From the NCBI GenBank assembly GCA_033764055.1, contig JANRJI010000012.1:1-64000 (forward strand): a DNA stretch of 64,000 nucleotides, given 5' to 3'. The stretch's first letter is position 1. Every line of letters begins with the position of its first letter. Source of the stretch: Ga0077555 sp033764055. GTDB lineage: Bacteria > Pseudomonadota > Alphaproteobacteria > Rhizobiales > Hyphomicrobiaceae. Position numbers and translations under genes: made by a program. The notes beneath the pieces are model-generated. The model saw only the letters and a list, made by a program, of their open reading frames with translations, ran no database searches and had not been told where the DNA came from. This document shows, in pieces, positions 34,850-42,558 of this stretch.

Positions 34850-36451
34850 ATGCCCGACGTCGCCCCCTCGCTCGGCGCGCGCCTCGCCGCGTCCATCGCC
34901 CGCGCGCTCTCCCCGATCGCGGCCTCGTCGCTCCCTCGGAGGTCAGGGACGACGGCCGCCGCCGCTGCCCGCGAGACCAAGTCCTCACGCGCCGGCCCGC
35001 TCATCGCCTTCGAGCACCTGCGCCGGCCCGTCTGGACGCCGCGCGACTACACGACCTTCGCCAACGAAGGCTTCATGCAGAACGCCATCGTCTACCGCTG
35101 CGTGCGCATGATCGCGGAGTGCGCGGCCCACATCCCGCTGCTCCTCTACGACGGCGACCAGGAGATCGAGGGCCACGCGCTCTCCGCGCTCCTGCGCCGT
35201 CCCAACCCTCACCAGACCTGGCCCGACTTCATGCAGACGCTCGTCGGGCATCTGCTGGTCGCCGGCAACGTCTACGCCGAGGCCGTCGCGCTCGACGGCG
35301 AGGTGCGCGAGCTGCATCTCCTGCGGCCCGACCGGGTCCGGATCGTACCCGGCGCCGACGGCTGGCCGGAGGCGTTCGACTACAGTGTCGCGGGCCGCAC
35401 CGTCCGTCTCTCGGGCGAGGTTGCCGTGGGTGTCCCGACCGTCCTCCACATCAAGCTGTTCCATCCGTCGAGCGACCATTACGGCTTCTCGCCGCTCGAA
35501 GCCGCCGCCTCGGCGATCGACCTCCACAACACCGCGTCCAACTGGAACAAGGCGCTGCTCGACAACTCGGCGCGTCCCTCGGGGGCCATCGTCTACACCG
35601 CGCGCGACGGCAACCTCACATCCGAGCAGATCGAGCGCCTGAAGTCCGAGCTCGAGGCTGGTTTCCAGGGCTCGGCCAACGCCGGGCGTCCCCTTCTGCT
35701 GGAAGGCGGTCTCGACTGGAAGGCCATGTCGCTCTCCCCGAAGGACATGGACTTCATCGAGGCCCGCCACGTCGCCGCCCGCGAGATCGCGCTGGCGCTG
35801 GGCGTGCCGCCGATGCTCTTGGGCATCCCCGGCGACAACACCTACTCGAACCTCGCCGAGGCACAGCGCACCTTCTGGCGTTCCACCGTCCTCCCCCTCG
35901 TCGAGCGCGTCGCGAGCGAGCTGTCGCTGTGGCTCGGGCCTGCCTTCCGCGATCCGGTCGAGTTGCGCGTGGACATCGACACCCTCCCAGCATTGGCCGG
36001 TGAACGCGAAGCGCTATGGGCGAGCCTCGAAAAAACCTCGTTCCTCACCACCGCCGAGAAGCGCTCGCTGGCGGGCTTTTCGCCGATGCCCGGCGCGGAT
36101 GCGAAGTGGGCATCCGAAGCGCCAGCGAGCGAGAAGTTCAACCCCGGCCAACCCCGTATCCCCGGCGGACAACCGGGGGGAGGACAGTGGACCGATGGCG
36201 AGGGCGAAGGTGATGGCGATGCCAGTGTTGTTCTGGTAGCCAAGAAGCCGGGCGGAATCGCGAAGGAACTGTGGAAGCTTACTGTGCGCCAGTTCGTTTC
36301 GCAGTATTGCAAAGGCTCAATTCGAGAAGTCATGCCAGGGGAATTTGATGATCTATCAATCGCTGATGTGATGGACTTAGCGAAAGGTGGTGACAAAAGA
36401 GCAAGAACGTGCAAAAAATTGCTTGAACGTCAGAGGTTTAGAAAGGACTGA
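34850..36451 (+). CDS. GTA gene 3: portal protein fused to a C-terminal toxin-like domain
   Basis: 533 residues. About 1-415 form an HK97-type portal, the dodecameric ring through which DNA enters the head: NEGFMQNAIVYRCVRMIAEC, SGAIVYTARDGNLTSEQIE, the hallmark ALGVPPMLLGIPGDNTYSNL, and SFLTTAEKRSLAGFSPMPG. The body should end there. Instead a Pro/Gly linker follows (about 430-448, FNPGQPRIPGGQPGGGQWTD), then an unrelated basic domain of about 75 residues with RQFVSQYCKGSIREVMPGEF, DLSIADVMDLAKGGDKRART and a terminal LERQRFRKD. This layout matches polymorphic toxins, where a variable toxic tip follows a fixed carrier. The coding sequence from about 36230 is clearly AT-richer than the portal part. 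A small gene follows after 2 nt. I cannot name the toxin's activity. Confidence 0.85.
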   Translation: MPDVAPSLGARLAASIARALSPIAASSLPRRSGTTAAAAARETKSSRAGPLIAFEHLRRPVWTPRDYTTFANEGFMQNAIVYRCVRMIAECAAHIPLLLYDGDQEIEGHALSALLRRPNPHQTWPDFMQTLVGHLLVAGNVYAEAVALDGEVRELHLLRPDRVRIVPGADGWPEAFDYSVAGRTVRLSGEVAVGVPTVLHIKLFHPSSDHYGFSPLEAAASAIDLHNTASNWNKALLDNSARPSGAIVYTARDGNLTSEQIERLKSELEAGFQGSANAGRPLLLEGGLDWKAMSLSPKDMDFIEARHVAAREIALALGVPPMLLGIPGDNTYSNLAEAQRTFWRSTVLPLVERVASELSLWLGPAFRDPVELRVDIDTLPALAGEREALWASLEKTSFLTTAEKRSLAGFSPMPGADAKWASEAPASEKFNPGQPRIPGGQPGGGQWTDGEGEGDGDASVVLVAKKPGGIAKELWKLTVRQFVSQYCKGSIREVMPGEFDDLSIADVMDLAKGGDKRARTCKKLLERQRFRKD

Positions 36452-36453
36452 TC

Positions 36454-36702
36454 ATGAACGGGAGAGAAGATGGACTGCAACGACTTCTCGATTTCCTCAA
36501 TATTCTTAACGAGAAGGCAATCGAATTTCGGCTGGAGCAGAACGCGCCGGATAGCATTTCGGTGTCATTTGCTCTTGTCGGATACCGAGTTGAAGCTGAT
36601 TTCGATGTCGACATGATGCACTTTTCTCTTTTCAAGGGAGATGAGGCCGTCGATACGGATGTGAAAAAGCTTCTAAATCTCATCGAGGAACGCCAGAAGT
36701 AG
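36454..36702 (+). CDS. Candidate immunity protein for the portal-linked toxin
   Basis: 82-residue acidic, soluble protein (MNGREDGLQRLLDFLNILNE, then SISVSFALVGYRVEADFDVD and a C-terminal helix VKKLLNLIEERQ). It starts 2 nt after the portal-toxin stop, with AAAGGA upstream, so the two are translationally coupled. Base composition is much poorer in GC than in the surrounding GTA genes, which points to separate origin. Size, charge, coupling and position are those of immunity genes of polymorphic toxins. No sequence family is recognised with certainty; the function is inferred from context. Confidence 0.7.
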   Translation: MNGREDGLQRLLDFLNILNEKAIEFRLEQNAPDSISVSFALVGYRVEADFDVDMMHFSLFKGDEAVDTDVKKLLNLIEERQK

Positions 36703-36795
36703 TATGCCTTCCCTGGTATATAAGAAGTCCCAGGACATAGGGTGCTGAGCCAATAGCTTGGGCCCAGCCAGCCCCGCATCCCCGCCGGCCAGCCA

Positions 36796-37422
36796 ATGGG
36801 AAGGCAATGGACCAACGGGGATGGCGGCGGCGGCGGCGATAGCCCCTTCGGCCGCACGCCCGACGGCACCCCGGTCGACTCGGCTGCAAAGCGCCCTCGC
36901 GGCGGCGGCTCGAAGCGCCCGCCACGTGATCACAACAATCCGTCCGAGCCGCTGCCCCCTCCACCGCTCCTGCCGCCAGGGGCAGGCTTGGACGAAAGCG
37001 GTACGCTTCGCCACCAAACCGGAGCGCTCGCGCCGCGCGGGTTCTCTTCGGTTGACGATCTGAATGCGTTCAAGCAGGACTTGGCATTCGAGTTGCCCGA
37101 GGATGTATCGGCGGTCATGCAGGGCAGCTCTGTCGAGCGGGGAGGCAGCAGGTTCCGGGATGCGGCTCAGGGTGATCAACCTGCCAGTGACTTCGATGTC
37201 GCGCTCACCGGCAGCAATATCTTCGATCGCGCGGCACTCAGGCTGCCTCGTATGGTCAAGGGTGATCGAGTGGGGCCGTTATCTGAGGAAAGGCTGCTCG
37301 AGGTCGGGATCGACCTGCGGGGGATCTCGACCCGATATGGGCGCGACGTCAAGTTCATGATCTATCGAGACTCGATCTCGTTGTATCGGCGAGGTCAGGG
37401 CTATCCACTGGTGACGAGGTGA
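36796..37422 (+). CDS. Orphan toxin cassette: linker plus nucleotidyltransferase-like domain
   Basis: The frame carries a second version of the portal linker (QPRIPAGQPMGRQWTNG, starting upstream of the ATG near 36769) right after an in-frame TAG at 36754, so it has no carrier protein. A low-complexity Gly/Pro/Arg stretch follows, then about 120 residues with MQGSSVERGGSRFRDAA and PASDFDVALTG. This is the GS...DxD pattern of the nucleotidyltransferase fold, completed by GRDVKFMIYRDS. The ATG at 36796 lies inside the linker and has no ribosome-binding site. This is what a displaced, silent C-terminal toxin looks like: it would become active if recombined onto the portal through the shared linker. 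Activity is inferred, not shown. Confidence 0.7.
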   Translation: MGRQWTNGDGGGGGDSPFGRTPDGTPVDSAAKRPRGGGSKRPPRDHNNPSEPLPPPPLLPPGAGLDESGTLRHQTGALAPRGFSSVDDLNAFKQDLAFELPEDVSAVMQGSSVERGGSRFRDAAQGDQPASDFDVALTGSNIFDRAALRLPRMVKGDRVGPLSEERLLEVGIDLRGISTRYGRDVKFMIYRDSISLYRRGQGYPLVTR

Positions 37423-37426
37423 CGCG

Positions 37427-37756
37427 ATGACGTTTTTTGAGCACCGGTTCCTTGGTGTGAAGACCGATGACATGACGTCGGCGCGAAAAGTCTGCGAAGA
37501 GTTAATTGGCGCACCCATGAAGATTACAAACAGTACGTTTTATGGCGGTGATCACTGCCATGTGGCTCTAGAAGACTCAGGGTTTGACCTGCGGCTAAAT
37601 CACCACGACGATGGCGACGGTTGGAGTTGGTGCATCGAGAACCCGCGGTATCCGCTCGTGCTGGATTGCTATTTCAGAACTTTAGAGGCCAAACGGCGTA
37701 TTGTGGATCGACTTGATCAGTTTCCATTAGTCGAACTGGACCCCCGGGACCGATAG
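37427..37756 (+). CDS. Candidate immunity protein for the orphan toxin
   Basis: 109 residues, acidic, soluble, not recognised (MTFFEHRFLGVKTDDMTSAR, STFYGGDHCHVALEDSGFDL, and a C-terminal helical EAKRRIVDRLDQFPL). It starts 4 nt after the orphan cassette stop, with GAGG at 7 nt, and is AT-richer than the GTA genes. The arrangement repeats that of the first toxin and small gene, so it is read as the matching immunity gene. An immunity gene kept beside a silent toxin is usual in polymorphic-toxin loci. Confidence 0.65.
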   Translation: MTFFEHRFLGVKTDDMTSARKVCEELIGAPMKITNSTFYGGDHCHVALEDSGFDLRLNHHDDGDGWSWCIENPRYPLVLDCYFRTLEAKRRIVDRLDQFPLVELDPRDR

Positions 37757-37800
37757 TGTGCGCGTCAGCCCCCTCACGGACGGGCGCGAAGCGTCGTGCC

Positions 37801-37905
37801 GGAGGCGCGCCACGAAATCGCTGCTCGGGACCCCCGACGATAGCACTTACGCGAACCTTGGCGGAGCCGCAGCGCACCTTCTGGCCAGCCTCGCCACGCG
37901 CGACT
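37801..37905 (+). pseudogene. Frameshifted fragment of a portal gene
   Basis: Read in three frames, this stretch recalls the portal region from EARH to TFW: EARHEIAARD in one frame, LLGTPDDSTYANL in another (compare LLGIPGDNTYSNL in the intact portal) and PQRTFW in a third, with the nucleotide string CAGCGCACCTTCTGGC identical to the intact gene. It lies after both toxin cassettes and just before the right-hand 34-bp repeat. It is best explained as the decayed end of an older or duplicated portal gene left by recombination. The outer limits are approximate. Confidence 0.7.
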
Positions 37906-37942
37906 TTCGCGACAGAAAACGGGTAGCTTGGCGGGTTTCCCG

Positions 37943-37976
37943 CCAAACGGGCTCGGGTCCGTGACCCGATCGCGCC
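37943..37976. repeat. 34-bp inverted repeat, right copy
   Basis: Exact reverse complement of 34382-34415 (it begins CCAAACGGGCTCGGGTCCGT). It overlaps a second hairpin, TTGGCGGG-TTT-CCCGCCAA, at 37928-37946. No gene is supported between here and the protease start at 38126. Confidence 0.9.
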
Positions 37977-38125
37977 GCTAGGGCGCGAATTCGCGCGGTC
38001 CGTGTCTGGCCGCGACGCCTCGCGCGCCGCACTGGAACCACCGGCAAATGACCCGACCGGAACTCGCCTCGGCCTCCCGTCGCCGAGCCGCCCGACGCCC
38101 GACACCTCATGTCCGGAGCCTCACG

Positions 38126-38800
38126 ATGCACCACCCGACCGAGGCGGTCTTCACCGCGCTCGACCTGAAATCCATTGCCGATGACGGCCTCTTCGAAGGC
38201 TACGCCTCGCTCTTCAATCGCGAGGATCTCGGCCACGACGTCATCGCTCCGGGTGCCTTCCGCGACACGCTCGCCGCGAAAGGTGCAGCCGGCGTCCGGC
38301 TCCTCTTCCAGCACAAGCCCGACGAGCCGATCGGTGTGTGGGAGGAGATCGCGGAGGATGCGAAGGGCCTCCGCGCCCGCGGCCGCCTCGCGACGGAGGT
38401 GCCGCGCGCCCGCGAGGTGCTCGCGCTGATGCGGGCCGGCGCCATTGACGGCCTCTCCATCGGCTTCCGCGCGCTGAAGGCCCGCCGCGACAAGGCCCGC
38501 GGCATCCGCTTGATCGAGAAGGTCGACCTCTGGGAGATCTCGATCGTCACCTTTCCGATGCTCCCCGGCGCCCGCATCCGCAACGTCAAGCATCGCCCGT
38601 TCGCGTCGGCGCCGCCGACCGAGCGCCAACTGGAGCGCTGGCTCACGCAGGACGCTGGGCTGACGCGCACCGCGGCCCGCGCGCTCCTGCGCCACGGCCA
38701 CAAGGGCCTCGCCAGCACGCGGGACGCTGCCGCGGCGCCCGACCCCGAAGCCCTGCTCGCGAGCCGCGTCCGGCGTCTCGCCGCCTTCCTCTGCTCATGA
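38126..38800 (+). CDS. GTA gene 4: HK97-family prohead protease
   Basis: 224-residue serine protease that trims the capsid protein during head maturation. Visible are the N-terminal FEGYASLFNREDLGHDVIAP, the catalytic-site His in LLFQHKPDEPIG, the nucleophile in AGAIDGLSIGFRALKA and VDLWEISIVTFPMLPGA (family hallmarks). ATG at 38126 has GGAG upstream; a longer frame from 38048 reads Arg-rich, non-homologous sequence. The capsid gene follows at once. Confidence 0.93.
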   Translation: MHHPTEAVFTALDLKSIADDGLFEGYASLFNREDLGHDVIAPGAFRDTLAAKGAAGVRLLFQHKPDEPIGVWEEIAEDAKGLRARGRLATEVPRAREVLALMRAGAIDGLSIGFRALKARRDKARGIRLIEKVDLWEISIVTFPMLPGARIRNVKHRPFASAPPTERQLERWLTQDAGLTRTAARALLRHGHKGLASTRDAAAAPDPEALLASRVRRLAAFLCS

Positions 38801-38826
38801 CCGACCACGACAGCAAAGGCCAGCAC

Positions 38827-40038
38827 ATGACCGACACCTACGAGACCAAGGGCACGGGCGATCTCGCCACGGCCATCGACGACCTCGCGCGCGCCTTCGA
38901 GGTCTACAAGGAGACCAACGACCGCGAGCTCGCCGAGATCAAGTCGCACGGCGCCGCCGACGTGCTGACGCGCGAGAAGATCGCGCGCATCGACCGCCAG
39001 CTCGACGATCTCGCGCTCAAGGCCCGCCGGCCCCAGCTCGCGACCGGCGCCGCCCGCGCCACCGTCGACCTCGCGCACAAGTCCGCCTTCGACGCCTACG
39101 TCCGCAAGGGCGAGAGCGCCGGCCTCGCCGACCTCGAGGCCAAGGCCCTCTCCGCCGGCACCGGCGCCGATGGCGGCTATCTCGTTCCCGACGAGACCGA
39201 GCGCACCGTGAACATGGCGCTGCGCGACATCTCTCCGATCCGTGCCATCGCCGCCGTCCGCCAGGTCTCGGGCTCTGTCTTCAAGAAGCCCTTCTCCGTC
39301 ACCGGCCCCGGCACCGGCTGGGTCGGCGAGACCGCGGCGCGGCCCGAGACGACGTCGCCGACGCTCGCCGAGCTCGCCTTCCCGACGATGGAGCTCTACG
39401 CGATGCCCGCCGCGACGCCGTCGCTCCTCGACGACGCCGCCGTCAACATCGACGAGTGGATCGCCGAGGAGGTGCGCGTCGCCTTCGCCGAGCAGGAGGG
39501 CGCCGCCTTCGTCACCGGCGACGGGGTCAACAAGCCCAAGGGATTTCTGAATTATCCCAAGGTCGCCGCAGGCTCCTGGACCTGGGGCAATCTCGGCTTC
39601 ATCGTGACCGGTGCGGCTGGCGCGTTCCCGGCGTCCAATCCGACCGACAAATTGATCGATCTCGCCTACTCGGTGAAAAGCGGCTATCGCGCCAACGCTC
39701 ATTTCGTGATGAGCCGCGCCACGCAGGCTGCGATCCGCAAGTTCAAGGATGCCGACGGCAACTACATCTGGCAGCCCGCCGGTCGCCCGGGCGAGGCGCC
39801 GACGCTGCTCGGCCATCCTGTCGCTGAATCGGAGGACATGCCCGCGATCGCGGCCGACAGCTACTCGATTGCCTTCGGGGATTTTCGCCGCGGATATCTC
39901 GTCGTCGATCGTGTCGGGATCCGCATTCTCCGCGATCCCTATTCGTCGAAGCCATACGTTCTCTTCTACACGACCAAGCGCGTCGGCGGCGGCATCCAGG
40001 ATTTCAACGCCATCAAGCTCCTGAAATTCGCGGTCTGA
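38827..40038 (+). CDS. GTA gene 5: HK97-fold major capsid protein
   Basis: 403 residues. The N-terminal helical delta/scaffold domain (about 1-100, coiled coil with DDLARAFEVYKETNDRELAE) is removed by the protease in relatives. The mature capsid segment begins near AGTGADGGYLVPDETERTVN and shows GTGWVGETAARPETTSPTLA, EQEGAAFVTGDGVNKPKGFL and the late FGDFRRGYLVVDRVGIRILR. These are characteristic of RcGTA gp5 and HK97 capsids. The start is 38827 (AAAGG at 7 nt); ATG at 38797, overlapping the protease stop as ATGA, is an alternative. Confidence 0.95.
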   Translation: MTDTYETKGTGDLATAIDDLARAFEVYKETNDRELAEIKSHGAADVLTREKIARIDRQLDDLALKARRPQLATGAARATVDLAHKSAFDAYVRKGESAGLADLEAKALSAGTGADGGYLVPDETERTVNMALRDISPIRAIAAVRQVSGSVFKKPFSVTGPGTGWVGETAARPETTSPTLAELAFPTMELYAMPAATPSLLDDAAVNIDEWIAEEVRVAFAEQEGAAFVTGDGVNKPKGFLNYPKVAAGSWTWGNLGFIVTGAAGAFPASNPTDKLIDLAYSVKSGYRANAHFVMSRATQAAIRKFKDADGNYIWQPAGRPGEAPTLLGHPVAESEDMPAIAADSYSIAFGDFRRGYLVVDRVGIRILRDPYSSKPYVLFYTTKRVGGGIQDFNAIKLLKFAV

Positions 40039-40164
40039 CGTCAGCCTGCACCGACGGCTGCCCGGCCGCATGTGGCGCTGCGTCGCCATCCAGGGTCCGG
40101 CAGCCGGACCGGCGATTTCGTCTCGCCGGCTTTCTTTCCCCGAAATGTTCCCTCTGGAGACCAG

Positions 40165-40743
40165 ATGTCCCTCGTCATGACGAGCGGGCCCGCGCTCGAG
40201 CCGGTCAGCCTGGCCGAGGCGAAGGCCCATTTGCGCGTCGACGGCACGGCCGAGGATGCCCTGATCCAAAGCCTCGTCATCACCTCGCGCCTGCACATCG
40301 AGGCAGCGCTCGGCCTCGCCCTCGTCACGCAGGGCTGGTCGTATTTCCTCGATCGCTGGCCGAAATCCGGTCGCATCGTGATGCCGCTGCGCCCGATAGC
40401 AGCCATCGCCCACGTGCGGCTCTGGGATGCGGATGGCGCCAGTCGCACGCTCGATCCGGCTGATTTCTTTCTCGACGGTCAGGGATACCCGCCGCGGCTG
40501 GCGCCCTTCGCCGGAACGGCTCTCGCCGCTCCGGGCCGGCCGGTCAATGGCGTCGAGATCGCATTCACAGCCGGCTTCGGTGCCGCTCCGGCCGATGTTC
40601 CCGCCACCATCCGCCACGCGCTCCTGCTGCTCGTCGCGCACTGGTACGAGAACCGCGAGCCGGTCGAGATCGGGTCCGGCATCCATGCCGTGCCGGCGAT
40701 GGTCTCGGAGCTGCTGTCGCCCTATCGGCGGAGGCGGCTGTGA
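40165..40743 (+). CDS. GTA gene 6: head-tail connector (gp6-like adaptor)
   Basis: 192 residues. It starts like gp6-type adaptors, EPVSLAEAKAHLRVDGTAED with LIQSLVITSRLHIEAALGLA, and continues with a beta-rich middle and ATIRHALLLLVAHWYENREP, the conserved C-terminal helix. It forms the ring below the portal in relatives. ATG at 40165 follows GGAG. It overlaps the next gene by 4 nt (GTGA). Confidence 0.88.
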   Translation: MSLVMTSGPALEPVSLAEAKAHLRVDGTAEDALIQSLVITSRLHIEAALGLALVTQGWSYFLDRWPKSGRIVMPLRPIAAIAHVRLWDADGASRTLDPADFFLDGQGYPPRLAPFAGTALAAPGRPVNGVEIAFTAGFGAAPADVPATIRHALLLLVAHWYENREPVEIGSGIHAVPAMVSELLSPYRRRRL

Positions 40744-41069
40744 GACGGGTGCCCATCGGCGTGTTGCGCCATCGATTGACGCTCGAGAGCCCGGTGCGAA
40801 CGGATGACGGTGGCGGTGGCGCACACGTCGTCTGGGTGCCGACGGCGGAGGTATGGGGAGCGCTCTCGGCACGCACCGGCTCGGAGCCGATCGTCGCCGA
40901 GCAGACGGCCGGCCGCGTCACGCATGAGATCGCCATCCGCCATCGTGCCGGCGTCGCGCCGTCCATGCGCTTCAGGCGTGCCAGCCGGACCTTCGAGATC
41001 GTCGCCGTTCTCGACATGGAGGAGCAGCGCGGCCGTCTGCGCTGCCTTTGTCGCGAGGAATTCCTGTGA
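40740..41069 (+). CDS. GTA gene 7: head-closure (head-tail stopper) protein
   Basis: 109 residues of the SPP1 gp16-like head-completion family: IGVLRHRLTLESPVRTDDGG, the WVPTAEVWGALSARTGSEPI segment and the C-terminal strand FEIVAVLDMEEQRGRLRCLC. It closes the filled head and joins the tail. It starts with GTG inside GTGA, overlapping gene 6. Confidence 0.88.
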   Translation: MRRVPIGVLRHRLTLESPVRTDDGGGGAHVVWVPTAEVWGALSARTGSEPIVAEQTAGRVTHEIAIRHRAGVAPSMRFRRASRTFEIVAVLDMEEQRGRLRCLCREEFL

Positions 41070-41233
41070 TGTCTTGGCTCAAGCTTCTGCTGCCCGTTCT
41101 TGCGCGGGTGGCCACCAGAGTGATCTCCCGGCGTCTCGGCCGGCGCGCAGCGTTGACCGCCGGCAGATCCAGCCCGAGCCCGAGCGTGCAGCGCGCCAGC
41201 CCGCCTCCTGTCGACACCCCTGGAGGAGACTGA
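41069..41233 (+). CDS. Small basic hypothetical protein in the GTA operon, 54 aa
   Basis: It starts in TGATG with the gene 7 stop and ends 1 nt before the gene 8 start; this tight fit suggests real translation. The N-terminus is hydrophobic (SWLKLLLPVLARVATRVI) and could be a membrane segment or amphipathic helix. The rest is Arg/Ser/Pro-rich. No family is recognised. In some clusters a small frame lies here; it may have a minor role in head-tail joining or be dispensable. Confidence 0.55.
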   Translation: MSWLKLLLPVLARVATRVISRRLGRRAALTAGRSSPSPSVQRASPPPVDTPGGD

Positions 41234-41234
41234 G

Positions 41235-41642
41235 GTGGCGAGCGCAACCTGGGCTCTACAGAAGGCCATCTATGCAGCTCTCCTGGCTGACGGCACGGTG
41301 ATGGCGCTGCTCGGTGGCCCGCGCATTTACGACGACGTGCCGCCACGGAGCGAGTTTCCTTATGTGACGCTCGGACAGTCCTTGGTGCGCGACTGGAGCA
41401 CAGGCACCGACGAGGGGCTGGAGCACATCCTCACGCTCCACGTCTGGTCGCGTGCCGACGGTCGCCGCGAGGTGCAGGAGCTCTTGGCTTCAGTGCGCAC
41501 GGCGCTTCACGACGAGCCGCTCGCGGTCGAGGGCCACAGGCTCGTCAACCTGCGCCTCGAGCTGTCCGAGGTGCGTCGCGAGCCGGACGGCGAGACATGC
41601 CACGGTCTCCTCCGCTTTCGGGCCGTGACCGAGGCGCAATGA
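41235..41642 (+). CDS. GTA gene 8: tail terminator-like protein (DUF3168)
   Basis: 135 residues of the DUF3168 family: ALQKAIYAALLADGTVMALL, GGPRIYDDVPPRSEFPYVTL and HILTLHVWSRADGRREVQEL are its usual blocks. In GTAs this protein ends the tail tube at the connector. It starts with GTG at 41235 with GGAGGAG upstream. Confidence 0.9.
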   Translation: MASATWALQKAIYAALLADGTVMALLGGPRIYDDVPPRSEFPYVTLGQSLVRDWSTGTDEGLEHILTLHVWSRADGRREVQELLASVRTALHDEPLAVEGHRLVNLRLELSEVRREPDGETCHGLLRFRAVTEAQ

Positions 41643-41723
41643 GCCTTGCCGGCCACGAGTGGCCGCCCATCACCCGGACCGCATATTTCTCGGTCCTCCG
41701 CTTCCCAATCAGGGTTTCAAACC

Positions 41724-42137
41724 ATGGCAGCCCAGAAAGGCAAGGATCTTCTGCTGAAGGTCGATGCCACAGGCTCCGGCTCGTTCATCACCGTTGCCGG
41801 CCTCAGATCTCGATCGATCACCTTCGGCAGCGAGACCGTCGACGTGACCCACTCGGAATCGGCCGGTCGCTGGCGTGAGCTGCTGGCGGGCGCCGGCGCC
41901 CGCAGTGCCCGTGTCGCTGGGGCCGGGATCTTCAAGGATGCCGCTTCCGACGAGATCGTGCGCAGCTACGTTTTCGACGGCACGATCCGGAATTGGCAGA
42001 TCGTCATTCCTGACTTTGGAACCGTCGCTGGCCCGTTTCAGATTTCCGGGTTCGAGTTGTCCGGCCGTCATGATGCCGAGGTCGCCTTCGACTTGACGCT
42101 CGAGTCTGCCGGCGAGCTCACTTTCACTGCGCTCTGA
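41724..42137 (+). CDS. GTA gene 9: major tail (tube) protein
   Basis: 137 residues of the TP901-1-like tail-tube family: AAQKGKDLLLKVDATGSGSF, TVAGLRSRSITFGSETVDVT, the loop ESAGRWRELLAGAGARSARV and the C-terminal FDLTLESAGELTFTAL. Hexameric rings of this protein form the tail tube. ATG at 41724 was chosen from homology; the ribosome-binding site is weak. Confidence 0.92.
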   Translation: MAAQKGKDLLLKVDATGSGSFITVAGLRSRSITFGSETVDVTHSESAGRWRELLAGAGARSARVAGAGIFKDAASDEIVRSYVFDGTIRNWQIVIPDFGTVAGPFQISGFELSGRHDAEVAFDLTLESAGELTFTAL

Positions 42138-42162
42138 CGCAAAACTTCCGACGGGTGATCCC

Positions 42163-42558
42163 ATGCCAAATCTCCATCGCGGCGATATCCAGGCCGTGCT
42201 CGACGGCCGCCCGATGCGGCTATGCCTGACGCTCGGCGCTCTCGCCGAGCTCGAGGCTGCTTTCGGTGACGAGGACATGCTCGCGCTCGCCAATCGCTTC
42301 ACCTCCGGTCGCCTCGCCGCGCGCGACGCGATCCGCATCATCGGTGCCGGCCTGCGGGGAGGAGGCACTGATATTGCCGATGGGGCCGTTGCGCGCATGC
42401 AGGCTGAAGGCGGCGCCGCCGGCTTCGTCGACATCGTCGTGCGTCTTCTCGCGGCGACGTTCGGCGCCCCGCAGTCCATGCCGACGGTCGCAGACGACGA
42501 CAGGCGGCTTGCCGGTCGGGAGGCCGGCGATCCCGTCCCTTTCCCTGGGACGAGGTGA
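42163..42558 (+). CDS. GTA gene 10: gp10-type tail protein
   Basis: 131 residues of the GTA gp10 family: LDGRPMRLCLTLGALAELEA then AFGDEDMLALANRFTSGRLA are its diagnostic opening. It is thought to act with the next small gene as tail-assembly chaperone for the tape measure. Its stop overlaps the next ATG (TGATG). Confidence 0.85.
   Translation: MPNLHRGDIQAVLDGRPMRLCLTLGALAELEAAFGDEDMLALANRFTSGRLAARDAIRIIGAGLRGGGTDIADGAVARMQAEGGAAGFVDIVVRLLAATFGAPQSMPTVADDDRRLAGREAGDPVPFPGTR

Noticed and set aside
36758..37063. 101-aa frame overlapping the orphan toxin linker
   Set aside because: It reads the linker in another frame (ASPPASQWEG); the +1 frame preserves the QPRIPxGQP...QWT linker and the nucleotidyltransferase motif, so that one is real.
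38048..38125. Longer N-terminus for the prohead protease
   Set aside because: The added residues are Arg/Pro-rich and not homologous; ATG at 38126 has a Shine-Dalgarno and matches the family start.
38200..40872. 890-aa open frame on the minus strand across protease, capsid and connector genes
   Set aside because: It is antisense to well-recognised GTA genes, has Arg/His/Asp-biased composition and no family features; long antisense frames are expected in GC-rich DNA.
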